Shown here: piece by piece, positions 29,582-38,114 of the stretch
Layout: each line of letters opens with the position of its first letter
Position numbering within the stretch: position 1 is the first letter of the stretch
Assembly: GCA_025916135.1 (NCBI GenBank)
Contig: CP104793.1
Coordinates: 3,100,001 to 3,164,000 of the forward strand
Origin: Rhodobacteraceae bacterium D3-12
GTDB taxonomy: Bacteria; Pseudomonadota; Alphaproteobacteria; Rhodobacterales; Rhodobacteraceae
Direction: 5' to 3'
Length of the DNA: 64,000 nucleotides
The notes under the pieces: generated by a model
What the model was told of the DNA's origin: nothing
Databases searched by the model: none
What the model saw: the letters and a program-made list of their open reading frames with translations, nothing else
Position numbers and translations under genes: made by a program

Positions 29582-29878
29582 TCAGACAACGCCCCCCTCC
29601 TCACCGTATACGAAGCGAAAAAGCAAACCTGCAGTTTTTGTGGGATGCTCCGGAGTTTCACGTTCAATTGCCCGGCCAAGGTTTCGGGCAAGTACTTTTC
29701 GGTCGGAAGGGTCTAAACGCTCTTTCGACTCGAGTCTTTCCCGCAACGGCTTAACCTCTTGACGCAGGCTTTCCATGCGCTCCATTTCCACTTCTTCGGG
29801 AGACTTGAGCTCGCGCTCCTGTTGTTTCGAACGACCACCAAAACGGGCTCGGGCATCAATAGTTTGTCCTGTCATCAA
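29582..29878 (-). pseudogene. Small charged protein truncated by the IS; possible toxin-antitoxin partner
   Basis: About 96 native residues starting MMTGQTIDARARFGGRSK, strongly charged and helical (SPEEVEMERMESLRQEVKPL), with no domain I recognise. Its start overlaps the stop of the DUF4258-like gene by four bases (ATGA), so the pair is translationally coupled. The reading frame enters the IS right end and stops at 29582, so the native C-terminus is lost. An antitoxin or conjugative-element accessory role is possible but unproven. Confidence 0.5.
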
Positions 29879-30231
29879 AGTTTCCTCCAGTCGCGGCGCG
29901 CCTGTTGTGCAGCTAACCGCCTTTTGCTCGTTCTGATGCGGCAGTTTCGCGGTGTTCGCTGATAGACGGTCACCACCGTTTCGATTTCGGAAAACACGGC
30001 CTCAAGTCGAAGTGCCTTTTCAATCACATTGAGAGGGTACCCCAATTCGTAGAGTTCGCTGACCTGGCAGTTCCGAAGCTCTCGCCTGACGCAGCCTCCT
30101 CTGGCTGGACTATCAAACCCGTGGAGAGCCAGCAGTTCTAGCGCTTGGTTGCACACGCAACGTTGCTCGACGCGGTATTTTGCATGTTTGGTAAGGGAGA
30201 CTGCGCTCTGGGAAGTCGTGCTGTAATTCAT
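29875..30231 (-). CDS. Small protein resembling DUF4258 (RelE/BrnT-like fold)
   Basis: A 118-residue protein, ATG at 30231 (MNYSTTSQSAVSLTKHAKYR). The pattern LTKHAKYRVEQRCVCNQALE followed by a glycine turn, an internal two-helix region and ETVVTVYQRTPRN recalls DUF4258 and related RelE-superfamily toxins, which begin with a conserved H-x-x-x-R-x-x-x-R motif and end with a strand. The C-terminal tail is basic. It overlaps the next gene by ATGA. Assignment is by pattern only; the usual QRGI motif is QRCV here. Confidence 0.5.
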   Translation of the reverse strand: MNYSTTSQSAVSLTKHAKYRVEQRCVCNQALELLALHGFDSPARGGCVRRELRNCQVSELYELGYPLNVIEKALRLEAVFSEIETVVTVYQRTPRNCRIRTSKRRLAAQQARRDWRKL

Positions 30232-30472
30232 CTTCTGTGTTCCTTTCCGCGTTGTTGAAAGAACAATGGCGCGTAGTTTGGCTCTTGTCTCCCGCATTAT
30301 TGGGGGCCTTTTTGGGGGGCTTTTTTGTATTCTTTGGGGGAGTGGAGTGGTGCATTGTTGTTTTTGAGCGTTTCGAACGCCAACTTGCCCCGGAGCTGTC
30401 TGGCCCGTTTGAATGCAGCGGAGATTGCACTTCGAAGAATGAAATTCGTAAACGCATCCTGGCGTGTAGATA

Positions 30473-31455
30473 TGTACGGACTCTCGGGACACTTCCTGTA
30501 AATTCCCTGATTTGGGATGGAGGAAGTATTCATGACGAACGAAGAACGCGACATTCAGCGCAAACTTAAAGTGCTCCAACACGCCGAGAAGATCGGCAAT
30601 GTCCGCAAAGCCTGCCGTTATTTTGGGATCGGTAGGTCCAGTTTTTATAGGTGGCGTGATGCCTATCAAAAGCATGGCGAATCCGGGCTGAAGAATGCCA
30701 AATCAATCCCGAAGAATCCCGCCAATCAAACGCCTGCCGAGATCGTCGAGAAAGTCCTATATCTGCGCCGCAAATATCACCTCGGGCCAATCAGGATCGT
30801 CTGGTATTTGGCGCGCTATCACGGCATCAAAATCTCAGATGCCGGTGTCTACCGTATCCTCAAACGCAACGGTCTTAACCGGTTGCCCAGAGGCACACGA
30901 ATGCGCAAGCTGCACACTAAACGTTATCAGAAGCAGGTCCAGGACACCACATTCAAGTGGATGTTAAGTTTCTGACCTTCAAGGAAAAAAAGGGCGGAAA
31001 GGTTCGTCGGTTCCAATACACAGCGATCGACGATGCCACCAGAGTTCGCGCCCTCAAGATATACGAGAAACACACGCAGGCAAACGCCATCGACTTCATC
31101 GACCACATCATCGAAAAGTTCCCGTTTCGCATTCGCGAGGTTCGCACGGATAATGGCCACGAGTTCCGTGCCAAATTCCATTGGCATGTCGAAGATCTCG
31201 GGATCAGGCACGCCTACATCAAACGAGGCACTCCTCAACTCAACGGCAAAGTCGAACGATCCCACCGTTCTGATCAGCAAGAATTCTATCAACTTCTTAG
31301 CTACAAAGGCGACGTCGATCTGGAGGCTAAACTTGACGAATGGGAACGGTTCTACAACTTCGCTAGGCCCCACGGCGCGCATAACGGTCAGACCCCTTAC
31401 GAAGCGCTCAGAGACAAGCTACAGTAACAGCGCAAGTGTCCTGCAGCTCCGTCCA
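30473..31455 (+). mobile_element. IS481-like insertion sequence
   Basis: About 983 bases bounded by imperfect inverted repeats: left ACGGACTCTCGGGACACTT and, on the other strand at the right, ACGGAGCTGCAGGACACTT (14 of 19 positions agree). It holds one transposase gene. No target duplication is evident. It abuts a truncated IS6-type transposase on its right, suggesting an insertion hotspot. Family assignment is by transposase resemblance. Confidence 0.65.
30532..31427 (+). CDS. IS481-like transposase, one frameshift
   Basis: A DDE transposase of about 298 residues with an N-terminal helix-turn-helix (KACRYFGIGRSSFYRWRDAY) and an integrase core. ATG at 30532 has GGAGGAAG upstream. The frame breaks near 30940; one more C (GTCCAGG to GTCCCAGG) gives KQVPGHHIQVDVKFLTF, restoring the first catalytic Asp. 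The second Asp is in REVRTDNGHEFRAKF and the Glu in LNGKVERSHRSDQQEF. Unlike the IS3 copies there is no slippery A run here, so the break is an error or an inactivating mutation, not programmed frameshifting. Confidence 0.82.
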
Positions 31456-31475
31456 GGATACAATGTTGACAGCAA

Positions 31476-31653
31476 TCAGCCGGCCGAACTCCAATATCCA
31501 TCTGCGGATCGTCTCATAACTGACGCGGATCCCGCGTTTCGCCAACATTTCTTCGACGTCTCGAAAGCTAAGGGGAAAACGAAAATAGAGCCAGACGGTC
31601 CCTTGGATTATTGCAGGCGGAAAGCGGTGTCGCGCATAGGATAACTTGCTCAT
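31476..31653 (-). pseudogene. IS6-family transposase, N-terminal fragment
   Basis: The first about 58 residues of an IS6-type transposase (MSKLSYARHRFPPAII, WLYFRFPLSFRDVEEMLAKR, VSYETIRRWILEFG). The match ends near 31476 and the following codons are unrelated sequence adjoining the IS481-like element. No catalytic residues remain. It is a fossil of an earlier insertion. Confidence 0.8.
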
Positions 31654-31746
31654 TCAAAAGAATTACCCGTCAGTGAGCCGTTCGTTGAGTAAATGTGACA
31701 ATGCCGGTCAGGAAACCCAATTTGGACACTTAAGGATATTCAAAGG

Positions 31747-32418
31747 CTACAGTCCGACCGATGCGCCTAAGGCCAAGGTCGCTGCTGCGGTGACCGGATC
31801 AACAACCCGGATACCAATTTCACGCTCAAGCGCCCTGCGACGGGGTGAAAAGCCTGCGCAGCCCAGCACGATCGCACCAGCGCCCGCGGCGCGCAATTTG
31901 GCCCCGACCTCCAGCGTCTGCTCGAAAACTTCGTCGCTGTGGCCCGTGTCTTCGGCGGACACATTGTCCAGCGGCAATTCCGCCGCGAGGCGCGCTTCCA
32001 CGCCCATTTGCCGAATGCGCAAACGGTGCCGCGCGACAGAGGCCGGGCCAAGTGCAATGATGCCGAACAAATCCGCCTGCGCCATGGCGTTCAAAATCCC
32101 CGCCTCCTGAATACCGATCACCGGCTGGTGCACCAAGGTGCGGCAGAGATCCACTCCGGGATCGGAGAAACACGCCACCACGAAGGCCGACGCATCGGGG
32201 CGCGACTGGACGACTTCGGCGACGTTCAACGCGGCCTCGGCGCTGTCTTTCATGGTTGATATGGTGGCGGGCCCGTGGGCTATTCCAATACACTCGAACG
32301 CGGGGCCACCGGTCAGGCGAAACGGCGCGACAGCGCGGGCAATCTCTTGCGTCACCTTCTCCGAAGAGTTCGGGTTGATGACAACAATAGGTCCCTGTCC
32401 GGCGCTGCTCTCGCTCAT
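31747..32418 (-). CDS. Hydantoin racemase / Asp-Glu racemase superfamily
   Basis: A 223-residue cofactor-independent racemase, closest in pattern to hydantoin racemase (HyuE), which interconverts 5-substituted hydantoin enantiomers. IVVINPNSSEKVTQEIARAV begins the protein. The two catalytic cysteines lie in FVVACFSDPGVDL and AIVLGCAGFSP. Its start overlaps the hydantoinase stop by four bases (ATGA). It is the last gene of the minus-strand catabolic operon. Racemisation upstream of a stereoselective hydantoinase and carbamoylase is an established pathway logic. The precise substrate is not deducible. Confidence 0.85.
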   Translation of the reverse strand: MSESSAGQGPIVVINPNSSEKVTQEIARAVAPFRLTGGPAFECIGIAHGPATISTMKDSAEAALNVAEVVQSRPDASAFVVACFSDPGVDLCRTLVHQPVIGIQEAGILNAMAQADLFGIIALGPASVARHRLRIRQMGVEARLAAELPLDNVSAEDTGHSDEVFEQTLEVGAKLRAAGAGAIVLGCAGFSPRRRALEREIGIRVVDPVTAAATLALGASVGL

Positions 32419-33863
32419 AGCACCACTCCGAAATTTTGCGACGGATCGCGCTCCTTGGCCAGATGTCCGGCCCCCGAAATCGCCATTGGCGCTCGTGCAA
32501 CAAAGCGTCCCTGCCCCTCTGTCGCCTGCAATGCGCCCTTGTGGGTAATCACCGCGCCGCGGTTCAAAACTGTCTCGGGTACGCCGGTCAATTCCATGCC
32601 CTCAAAGGGCGTGTAATCCATATTGTCATGCTGATCCTCTAACCGCATAACCCGCGTTGCCTCCGGGTCCCAGATCGCAATATCCGCGTCCATCCCGATC
32701 CCCAGACTGCCCTTCTTCGTCATCCCAAAGGTGCGCGCCGCGTTGCCCGACGACAGGCCGACAAACTCTTGCAGGCTGATCCGCCCCTTCACCACGCCTT
32801 CGGAAAACAGATAGGGTAACCGCGTCGCGATGCCCGGCATCCCATTGCTGATTTGCGGATAAGGCACATGAGCGCCCTTAATGAACTTGCCAGTCTCATC
32901 ATAACGATACGGCGCGTGGTCTGAACTCACCGACGTAAACGTGCCTGCCCTGACATGCTGCCAAAGCGCCTCTTGCGTCGCCTTATCCCGCAACGGTGGA
33001 GAGCAGACAAACTTCGCCCCCTCCATCCCCGGTCGGTCAAGATCATCACGCGTAAAGGCAAGGTATTGCGGACAGGTCTCTGCAAAAAGCCGCGTTCCGG
33101 CAAGGATTTCGCGCTGCACAATCTCCGCGCCCCCGGCGGTCGAAACATGCACAATGAACAACGGCGCATCGACCAGCTTAGCCAATGAAATGGCCCGATT
33201 AATCGCCTCTTCCTCAGCCAGCTCAGGACGCGAAATCGCGTGGTATTTCGGCGCTTCGTGTCCGCCCTTGGCCAAACGCGCGTTCATCCATTTCACCATG
33301 TCGTTGTTTTCTGCATGGACCATGGTGATCGCCCCGTGGTCCCGCGCCACGCTCAGAATATCCAGCATCCCGCCATCGCCGATATTCATCATGTCATAGG
33401 TCATGAAGACCTTGAACGATGTGATCCCCTGCGCAAAAGCGCGCGGCAACTGCTCGTGCAGAACCGCCTCGGTCGGGTCGGTGATGATCAGATGGTAACT
33501 GTAATCAATGACCGAGCGTTGTGCCCGCGCGTGATATGTTTCGATCACCTCATCGACCGACTGCCCGCGATGCTGCGCCGCGAATGGGATGAACGACGAA
33601 TTGCCGCCAAACGCTGCTGAAATCGACCCGCTCAGATAATCATCCGCGCCCATCACACCCGATGAGCTTTCCTGCGCGATGTGGGCATGCGCCTCGATCC
33701 CACCCGGCATGACCAAGCGGCCCCCGGCATCAATCCGGCTGTCCCCGCCTGACAGAAGCTCGCCAAGCGCCACGATGCGCCCGTCACGGATGCCAATATC
33801 GCCCTTGCTCACATCGCTGCCTGTGACAAGCGTGCCGTCATGAATGACCGTGTCGAACTGCAT
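32415..33863 (-). CDS. Dihydropyrimidinase / D-hydantoinase
   Basis: A 482-residue cyclic amidohydrolase that opens hydantoin or dihydropyrimidine rings to N-carbamoyl amino acids. The binuclear metal site is visible: HxH in GGIEAHAHIAQ, the carboxylated Lys in ITSFKVFMTYD, His in TMVHAENNDM and FIVHVSTAGG, and Asp in VSSDHAPYRYD. Family-size length. It overlaps the racemase gene and follows the FAD oxidoreductase by 23 bases. Genuine dihydropyrimidinase and D-hydantoinase cannot be separated by motif alone, but the racemase and carbamoylase neighbours favour hydantoin-like substrates. Confidence 0.9.
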   Translation of the reverse strand: MQFDTVIHDGTLVTGSDVSKGDIGIRDGRIVALGELLSGGDSRIDAGGRLVMPGGIEAHAHIAQESSSGVMGADDYLSGSISAAFGGNSSFIPFAAQHRGQSVDEVIETYHARAQRSVIDYSYHLIITDPTEAVLHEQLPRAFAQGITSFKVFMTYDMMNIGDGGMLDILSVARDHGAITMVHAENNDMVKWMNARLAKGGHEAPKYHAISRPELAEEEAINRAISLAKLVDAPLFIVHVSTAGGAEIVQREILAGTRLFAETCPQYLAFTRDDLDRPGMEGAKFVCSPPLRDKATQEALWQHVRAGTFTSVSSDHAPYRYDETGKFIKGAHVPYPQISNGMPGIATRLPYLFSEGVVKGRISLQEFVGLSSGNAARTFGMTKKGSLGIGMDADIAIWDPEATRVMRLEDQHDNMDYTPFEGMELTGVPETVLNRGAVITHKGALQATEGQGRFVARAPMAISGAGHLAKERDPSQNFGVVL

Positions 33864-33886
33864 TCCGTTGCTCCTTGCTGATCGTC

Positions 33887-35185
33887 TTATTCTGACCTGT
33901 CGCCGTCGCGTTGCAAATCGCGGGCATCAAGGTGGCGATACCAATTGGTCATCATCCCCGCCACCTTGCCTGCAAGCGGCCTGAACGGCACCCGCTGGAA
34001 AGGTAAATCATCAAACGCCGTGGTGGCCTCGCCCTGCCCAAGGATTTTCCGTGCCAGCTTCATGCCCAGATAAACGCTGCGCGTCACGCCGGACCCACAA
34101 TATCCCCCGGCAAGCCAGACGCCATCCTCAAAACCCAGATGCGGACTGTGATCCGGGGTATAGGCGACAGTGCCGGACCAGACGTGATCGAATTTCACAT
34201 TGCCAAGCTGTGGGAAAACCCGCGCTGCCGATTGGCCAAAGGCGCGGCGCTGACGTTCGACCGGCCCACCCGGTCGCCCGATCCTGCCGCCAAAGATAAA
34301 CCTCCGGCCATCCGGGCTAGGGCGGAACCACATGAAAACCCTGCCGGTTTCACCGTGCATCCGCCCCTTTGGGGTCAGGCTCTCCATCATCTCGGGGGCA
34401 AGCGGCTCTGTCGCGACGGCGCCTGTGCAAATTGGCACGACCCGGCGATACATCGCCGCCGTGCGCCGGTCGGCATAGGCGTTCGTGGCCACCACAACGG
34501 CACGCGCGCGCACCTCACCCTGCGGCGTCTGCATCGTAGTGGTGTTGCCATCGCGGCGCATATTGCCCACCGGGCAATGCGTTACAATCTGCACCCCTTC
34601 CGCCCGCGCAGCCTGGGCCAGCGCAACCACCAACTTGCGCGGATGGATGCCCCCGTCGCAATGATACAGCGCCCCGCCAGCATAGAAATCACTGCCGATC
34701 TCGCGTCGTTGCTCTGTGCGGCTGACCATCTCCACGTTCAGCCCGATGTTGCGCGACAACCAGTCGGTCTCGCGTGCCATCGCGTCATAATCGGCGACCG
34801 TGCGCGCCCCGCGAAACCGGCCCCGCATCTGCAAATCGCAATCCAAAGCGTTCTGCGTCACGAATTCCTCGAAGAAATCGAGCGCCCGAACGCCCTCTTG
34901 CATGATCGCCAGCGTCTTGGTCTCGCCGTAACGCGCAATCAGCCCCGCCGATCCCAGCTTGTGAAAGCTCGGACCAACCATGCCACCATTGCGCGACGAA
35001 CAGCCCGCGCCGATCGCACCGGCGTCGAAAACAACCACCTGCCGCCCGCCCCGCGCAAGGTGGATCGCGGTGCTCAGCCCGGTGTAGCCTGCGCCAATCA
35101 CGGCGATATCCGCGTTCTTTGGCGGCGGCGCCTTCTCTGTCTCGCCCGGATCCGGGGCCTGCCAGTATATGCTTTCCGCCGTCAT
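33887..35185 (-). CDS. FAD-dependent amine/amino acid oxidoreductase (DAO family)
   Basis: A 432-residue flavoenzyme of the DAO superfamily (glycine oxidase, sarcosine oxidase, DadA, PuuB type). The FAD-binding motif is DIAVIGAGYTGLSTAIHLAR, with FDAGAIGAGCSSRNGGMVG downstream and the C-terminal FAD-binding block WLAGGYCGSGVTRSVYLG. In this cluster it would oxidise the amino acid or N-methyl amino acid released by decarbamoylation (inference). ATG at 35185 is used; a TTG at 35197 overlaps the stop of a tiny upstream reading frame. Neither start has a strong ribosome-binding site. Confidence 0.85.
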   Translation of the reverse strand: MTAESIYWQAPDPGETEKAPPPKNADIAVIGAGYTGLSTAIHLARGGRQVVVFDAGAIGAGCSSRNGGMVGPSFHKLGSAGLIARYGETKTLAIMQEGVRALDFFEEFVTQNALDCDLQMRGRFRGARTVADYDAMARETDWLSRNIGLNVEMVSRTEQRREIGSDFYAGGALYHCDGGIHPRKLVVALAQAARAEGVQIVTHCPVGNMRRDGNTTTMQTPQGEVRARAVVVATNAYADRRTAAMYRRVVPICTGAVATEPLAPEMMESLTPKGRMHGETGRVFMWFRPSPDGRRFIFGGRIGRPGGPVERQRRAFGQSAARVFPQLGNVKFDHVWSGTVAYTPDHSPHLGFEDGVWLAGGYCGSGVTRSVYLGMKLARKILGQGEATTAFDDLPFQRVPFRPLAGKVAGMMTNWYRHLDARDLQRDGDRSE

Positions 35186-35193
35186 AGGTTTGC

Positions 35194-35340
35194 TCAATCC
35201 CGCAGGGTCCAGTTGTCGCGATGCTGCGCTGTTGGGAACCGCGCTTCCAGCCCCAATTCCGCGATCCGTGCGATGCTGGCCTCAAAGATGCTGCGCAAAA
35301 CCGGTATCCCGTCCGGCGCCAACGCAACATTGCGCAGCAC
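35194..35340 (-). CDS. Tiny reading frame of 48 residues in the operon
   Basis: Not recognised. GTG at 35340 begins one base after the DUF1028 stop. The frame ends at 35194, overlapping the alternative TTG start of the FAD enzyme. The peptide (LRNVALAPDGIPVLRSIFEA, then ARIAELGLEARFPTAQHRDN) has ordinary amino-acid composition and fills the 156-base gap exactly. It could be a real small protein or a detached C-terminus. No ribosome-binding site is clear. Confidence 0.4.
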   Translation of the reverse strand: MLRNVALAPDGIPVLRSIFEASIARIAELGLEARFPTAQHRDNWTLRD

Positions 35341-35341
35341 A

Positions 35342-35956
35342 TCAGCGCGCCCGCGCATAGGCATCCACCAACGCGCGAAGATCTTCGACAGCCGTTTTTT
35401 CCGACATATCTATGCGCAGATCCATCGCATCAATCCCGTGCTCGCCGGTGACCCGGACCGCGGCGGACCGCAACGGGCCAAGGATCTCTCCCCCCGCATC
35501 GCGCCCGGCCTCAAGCGCGCGCATCAACCGCTCCCCCAAAGGCAGCTCAGGATCGCGGGCAAAGGCTTCGGCCATTTTCCGCGTGACCGTTTCATTGTCC
35601 AGAATATTGCCCAACGCCAGACAATCTTTCTCGATGCTATGGGTGTATATCGAATACATCCGCCGCCCGTGAAACGCCGCCGCCTGCCCGTTGGCATCCA
35701 GCGCGCCAACCTGACGCCATTCGATATCCGAGGTCGAATTGCACACCGTGGTCACCGTGTCCTTCGCCCCCTTGCCCTGCCCCAGCAACGAAATGCCCAG
35801 ATCGCCAAGGCGGCTGTCGGTCCGGTGCTGCGACAGCATCGCGCCCTTGCCATGCAACAGCCGCACACACCGCCCCCCGACAGCAAGATCAGAGGTGGTA
35901 ATGGCCGCGCCAAAGGCCCCCGTCCGGGCACAGCGGCCAATGATAGAGAATGTCAC
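35342..35956 (-). CDS. DUF1028 family protein (first of two)
   Basis: A 204-residue protein of the DUF1028 family, which has an Ntn-hydrolase-like fold. The N-terminal MTFSIIGRCARTGAFGAAIT, VGGRCVRLLHGKGAMLSQHR and DCLALGNILDN are family features. The biochemical role of the family is not settled; amidohydrolase-type activity is a common suggestion. It lies 17 bases after the amidohydrolase gene. A paralogue (43392-44072) sits in the divergent operon of the same cluster. Their joint presence ties the family to this pathway. Confidence 0.85.
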   Translation of the reverse strand: MTFSIIGRCARTGAFGAAITTSDLAVGGRCVRLLHGKGAMLSQHRTDSRLGDLGISLLGQGKGAKDTVTTVCNSTSDIEWRQVGALDANGQAAAFHGRRMYSIYTHSIEKDCLALGNILDNETVTRKMAEAFARDPELPLGERLMRALEAGRDAGGEILGPLRSAAVRVTGEHGIDAMDLRIDMSEKTAVEDLRALVDAYARAR

Positions 35957-35973
35957 AACTTCAATCCTTCTTG

Positions 35974-37341
35974 TTACAGGCCGTCTTTAGCAGGCAATGG
36001 AACACCCCGGTCTTCCGCACCAAAGCGTTGCCACATGGCATCCGTCGCCTGCTGCGCTTCGATCACGGCAGCGCGCTCGTCAATCGTGGTCAGCTTGCCC
36101 TCCCGCATCAGGAACCGGCCGTCGACCATTGTGTCGGTCACAACGCCGGGGTGGCCGTAATGGACAAGGTTCGACACCAAGGACACCCGCGGGTTCAACG
36201 CTGGTGCATAGATGTTGAACATCGCCAGATCGGCTTTCTGCCCGACCGCGATGCTGCCAATATCGGGCCGGCCAAGCGCCTCTGCCGCATTGCGCGTCGC
36301 ATAGTTGAACACCTGCTGCGGCGTCGGCGTCACCGACCGCTGATAAGCCCCGCGATGCAACGTCAGACCAAGCTTCATGGCGTGAAACATATCTTCGGTC
36401 ATATTGTCCGTGCCCAGCACGATCTTGACCTCATGATCCAGGATCGACCGCATAGGAAGCGGATGCGGCCCCTTGGCCGACATCGACGCCGGACAATGGC
36501 CCAACCACGTTCCGGTCTCTGCCAGCCGCGCCACGTCGCTCTCGTTGCAGAACGTCCAATGCACCGCGATCAGGTCATCACCCAGAAAATCGTTCTGGTC
36601 CAGATACTCGGTCGATGTGCACCCGTGCAGCGCCTCGACCTGTTCCTTCTCGCTGATGATCTGGCTCAAATGCACCGTCCGCCGCAAGCCGTGCTTGCCA
36701 GCAAGCGCCTTGAGCTGGCCCAGCATCCAAGGGCTGCAATTGTCCGGCGCATGGGCCGCTATCATCACCCGCACGCGGTCTTCCTCGGCGCCATGGAACC
36801 GGTCGATCAACGCCTCTGTGCGATCAAGAAAGGTCTGCCCGAACTCACGGTCAAACCGGTATCGCCCGCTGCCAACTTCGGTGGTCACCGCATCAGCACA
36901 GCTTTCAGCCAGCCACAGGCGCATACCGCTGTCGATCATCGCTGGCGCGTAATCCGCCACATGGCGCAGCGGATCGACCATCGTCGTGGTGCCCGAGCGG
37001 ATCGCCTCGGCACAGGCCAGCCGCGCAATCGCGGCCCGCTCTGCCGGCTCCAGAAGATAGGACGCCGGCACCATATACTGATAAACAAGGTTGCCCTCGA
37101 TATCCTCAACCGTGCCGCGCAGCACCAGCAAAACAGCATGCGTATGCGCGTTGATCAACCCCGGAGAGACCAGCTTGTCGGACATATCAAGCGGCTCAAA
37201 AGCCTCGAATGCACTGCCCTCCAGCGTCTCGGGAAGCGCCACAATGCGGCTGCCTTCGATGGCGATATGCCCCCGGCGAACCTCGGGTAACCCGCTGTCA
37301 TGACTGATGTAAGCGGCGTTTTTAAGAAGCAATCGGCTCAT
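35974..37341 (-). CDS. TRZ/ATZ-type amidohydrolase (deaminase-like)
   Basis: A 455-residue metal-dependent amidohydrolase of the cytosine deaminase / TrzA-AtzB group. The HxH is in SPGLINAHTHAVLLV, further metal ligands are likely around TVHLSQIISEKEQVEAL, and the Asp is in KIVLGTDNMTEDMF. ATG at 37341 overlaps the permease stop (ATGA). Such enzymes deaminate or dechlorinate N-heterocycles. In this context it could convert a cyclic guanidine (for example a creatinine-like ring) into a hydantoin. That is inference; the substrate is unknown. Confidence 0.85.
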   Translation of the reverse strand: MSRLLLKNAAYISHDSGLPEVRRGHIAIEGSRIVALPETLEGSAFEAFEPLDMSDKLVSPGLINAHTHAVLLVLRGTVEDIEGNLVYQYMVPASYLLEPAERAAIARLACAEAIRSGTTTMVDPLRHVADYAPAMIDSGMRLWLAESCADAVTTEVGSGRYRFDREFGQTFLDRTEALIDRFHGAEEDRVRVMIAAHAPDNCSPWMLGQLKALAGKHGLRRTVHLSQIISEKEQVEALHGCTSTEYLDQNDFLGDDLIAVHWTFCNESDVARLAETGTWLGHCPASMSAKGPHPLPMRSILDHEVKIVLGTDNMTEDMFHAMKLGLTLHRGAYQRSVTPTPQQVFNYATRNAAEALGRPDIGSIAVGQKADLAMFNIYAPALNPRVSLVSNLVHYGHPGVVTDTMVDGRFLMREGKLTTIDERAAVIEAQQATDAMWQRFGAEDRGVPLPAKDGL

Positions 37342-38114
37342 GATCGGCGCAGAACTCCAATAGCAGTGGCAACAAGCGTCAGGACGATCAACATGGTCGC
37401 CACGGCGGCAATCGTCGGGTCGATGTTGTCCTGAATCCCCTCCCAAATCATCTTAGGGAGCGTCTCGACATTGCGCACCGTGATAAACAAAACGCCAACG
37501 ATCTCATCGAAACTGACGATAAAGGCAAAGATGAAGCCGGTGATTATTCCCGGTCGCGCGGCGGGCACAACCACCGCCCAAACCGTCTGCATTACCGACG
37601 CCCCAAGGCTGCGCGCCGCCCGCGGCAAATTGCGATCCAGATTGCTCAGCGCCGCAAAAACCGAGATCGACACATAAGGCAGCGCCAGCAGCGTATGCGC
37701 CAAAATTACGCCGAAATGCGTGTCAATCAGACCAAGCTGCACCCAAAAGCGGTAGAACCCCAGCGATTGCACCACCGGCGGCACAAGGATCGGCGTGATC
37801 AGCACCCAGCGCGCCACCATCGCCGCCCGGTCCGACAGGAACCAGCACCCAATCGCAAACGCCGTGCCCAAAGCCGAAGCGCAAGTCGCCACCACCAGCC
37901 CCACCCAAACGCTTGTCCAAGTCGCGCTCAACCAGTCGGGGTCGGTAAAATAGTTGGCGTAATGCTGCAGCGAAAGCGCCTCCTTAGGAAGCCCGATATA
38001 GCTCGTATCGGTGAACGAAATCGGCAGCACGACAAGGATCGGCAAGACCAGAAAGGCAATGACCAGCCACGCGCCTGTCTGAAAAAATATCCGAAAGGCA
38101 GACACTTGCATCAC
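37338..38114 (-). CDS. ABC transporter permease, PotC-like
   Basis: A 258-residue inner-membrane permease of the spermidine/putrescine-type importer family. About six hydrophobic helices are present, with the EAA loop at LPRAARSLGASVMQTVWAVV. It overlaps the upstream permease gene (ATG within its last codons) and the downstream amidohydrolase (ATGA). The permease pair, with the ATPase and binding protein of the same operon, forms a complete importer that most likely brings in the substrate of the neighbouring hydrolases, not necessarily a polyamine. Confidence 0.92.
   Translation of the reverse strand: MMQVSAFRIFFQTGAWLVIAFLVLPILVVLPISFTDTSYIGLPKEALSLQHYANYFTDPDWLSATWTSVWVGLVVATCASALGTAFAIGCWFLSDRAAMVARWVLITPILVPPVVQSLGFYRFWVQLGLIDTHFGVILAHTLLALPYVSISVFAALSNLDRNLPRAARSLGASVMQTVWAVVVPAARPGIITGFIFAFIVSFDEIVGVLFITVRNVETLPKMIWEGIQDNIDPTIAAVATMLIVLTLVATAIGVLRRS

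Larger units (their letters stand above)
28080..29588 (-). mobile_element. IS3-family element, copy 1
   Basis: A 1,509-base element starting TGTCAGTCGTCATATAAAAT and ending GTGCTGACGTCAGACA. The ends form imperfect inverted repeats that share TGTC, CGTCA and ATGGGACA. The TG...CA termini are typical of IS3. It is nearly identical to copy 2 at 46038-47547 and lies in the same orientation. The flanking bases (ACGG left, ACGC right) are not an exact target duplication. Copy 1 has a run of six A in the orfA/orfB overlap where copy 2 has seven. Confidence 0.92.

Noticed and set aside
30532-31427. Programmed frameshift in the IS481-like transposase
   Set aside because: There is no slippery run at the break and this family encodes its transposase in one frame; a missing C at 30940 explains it better.
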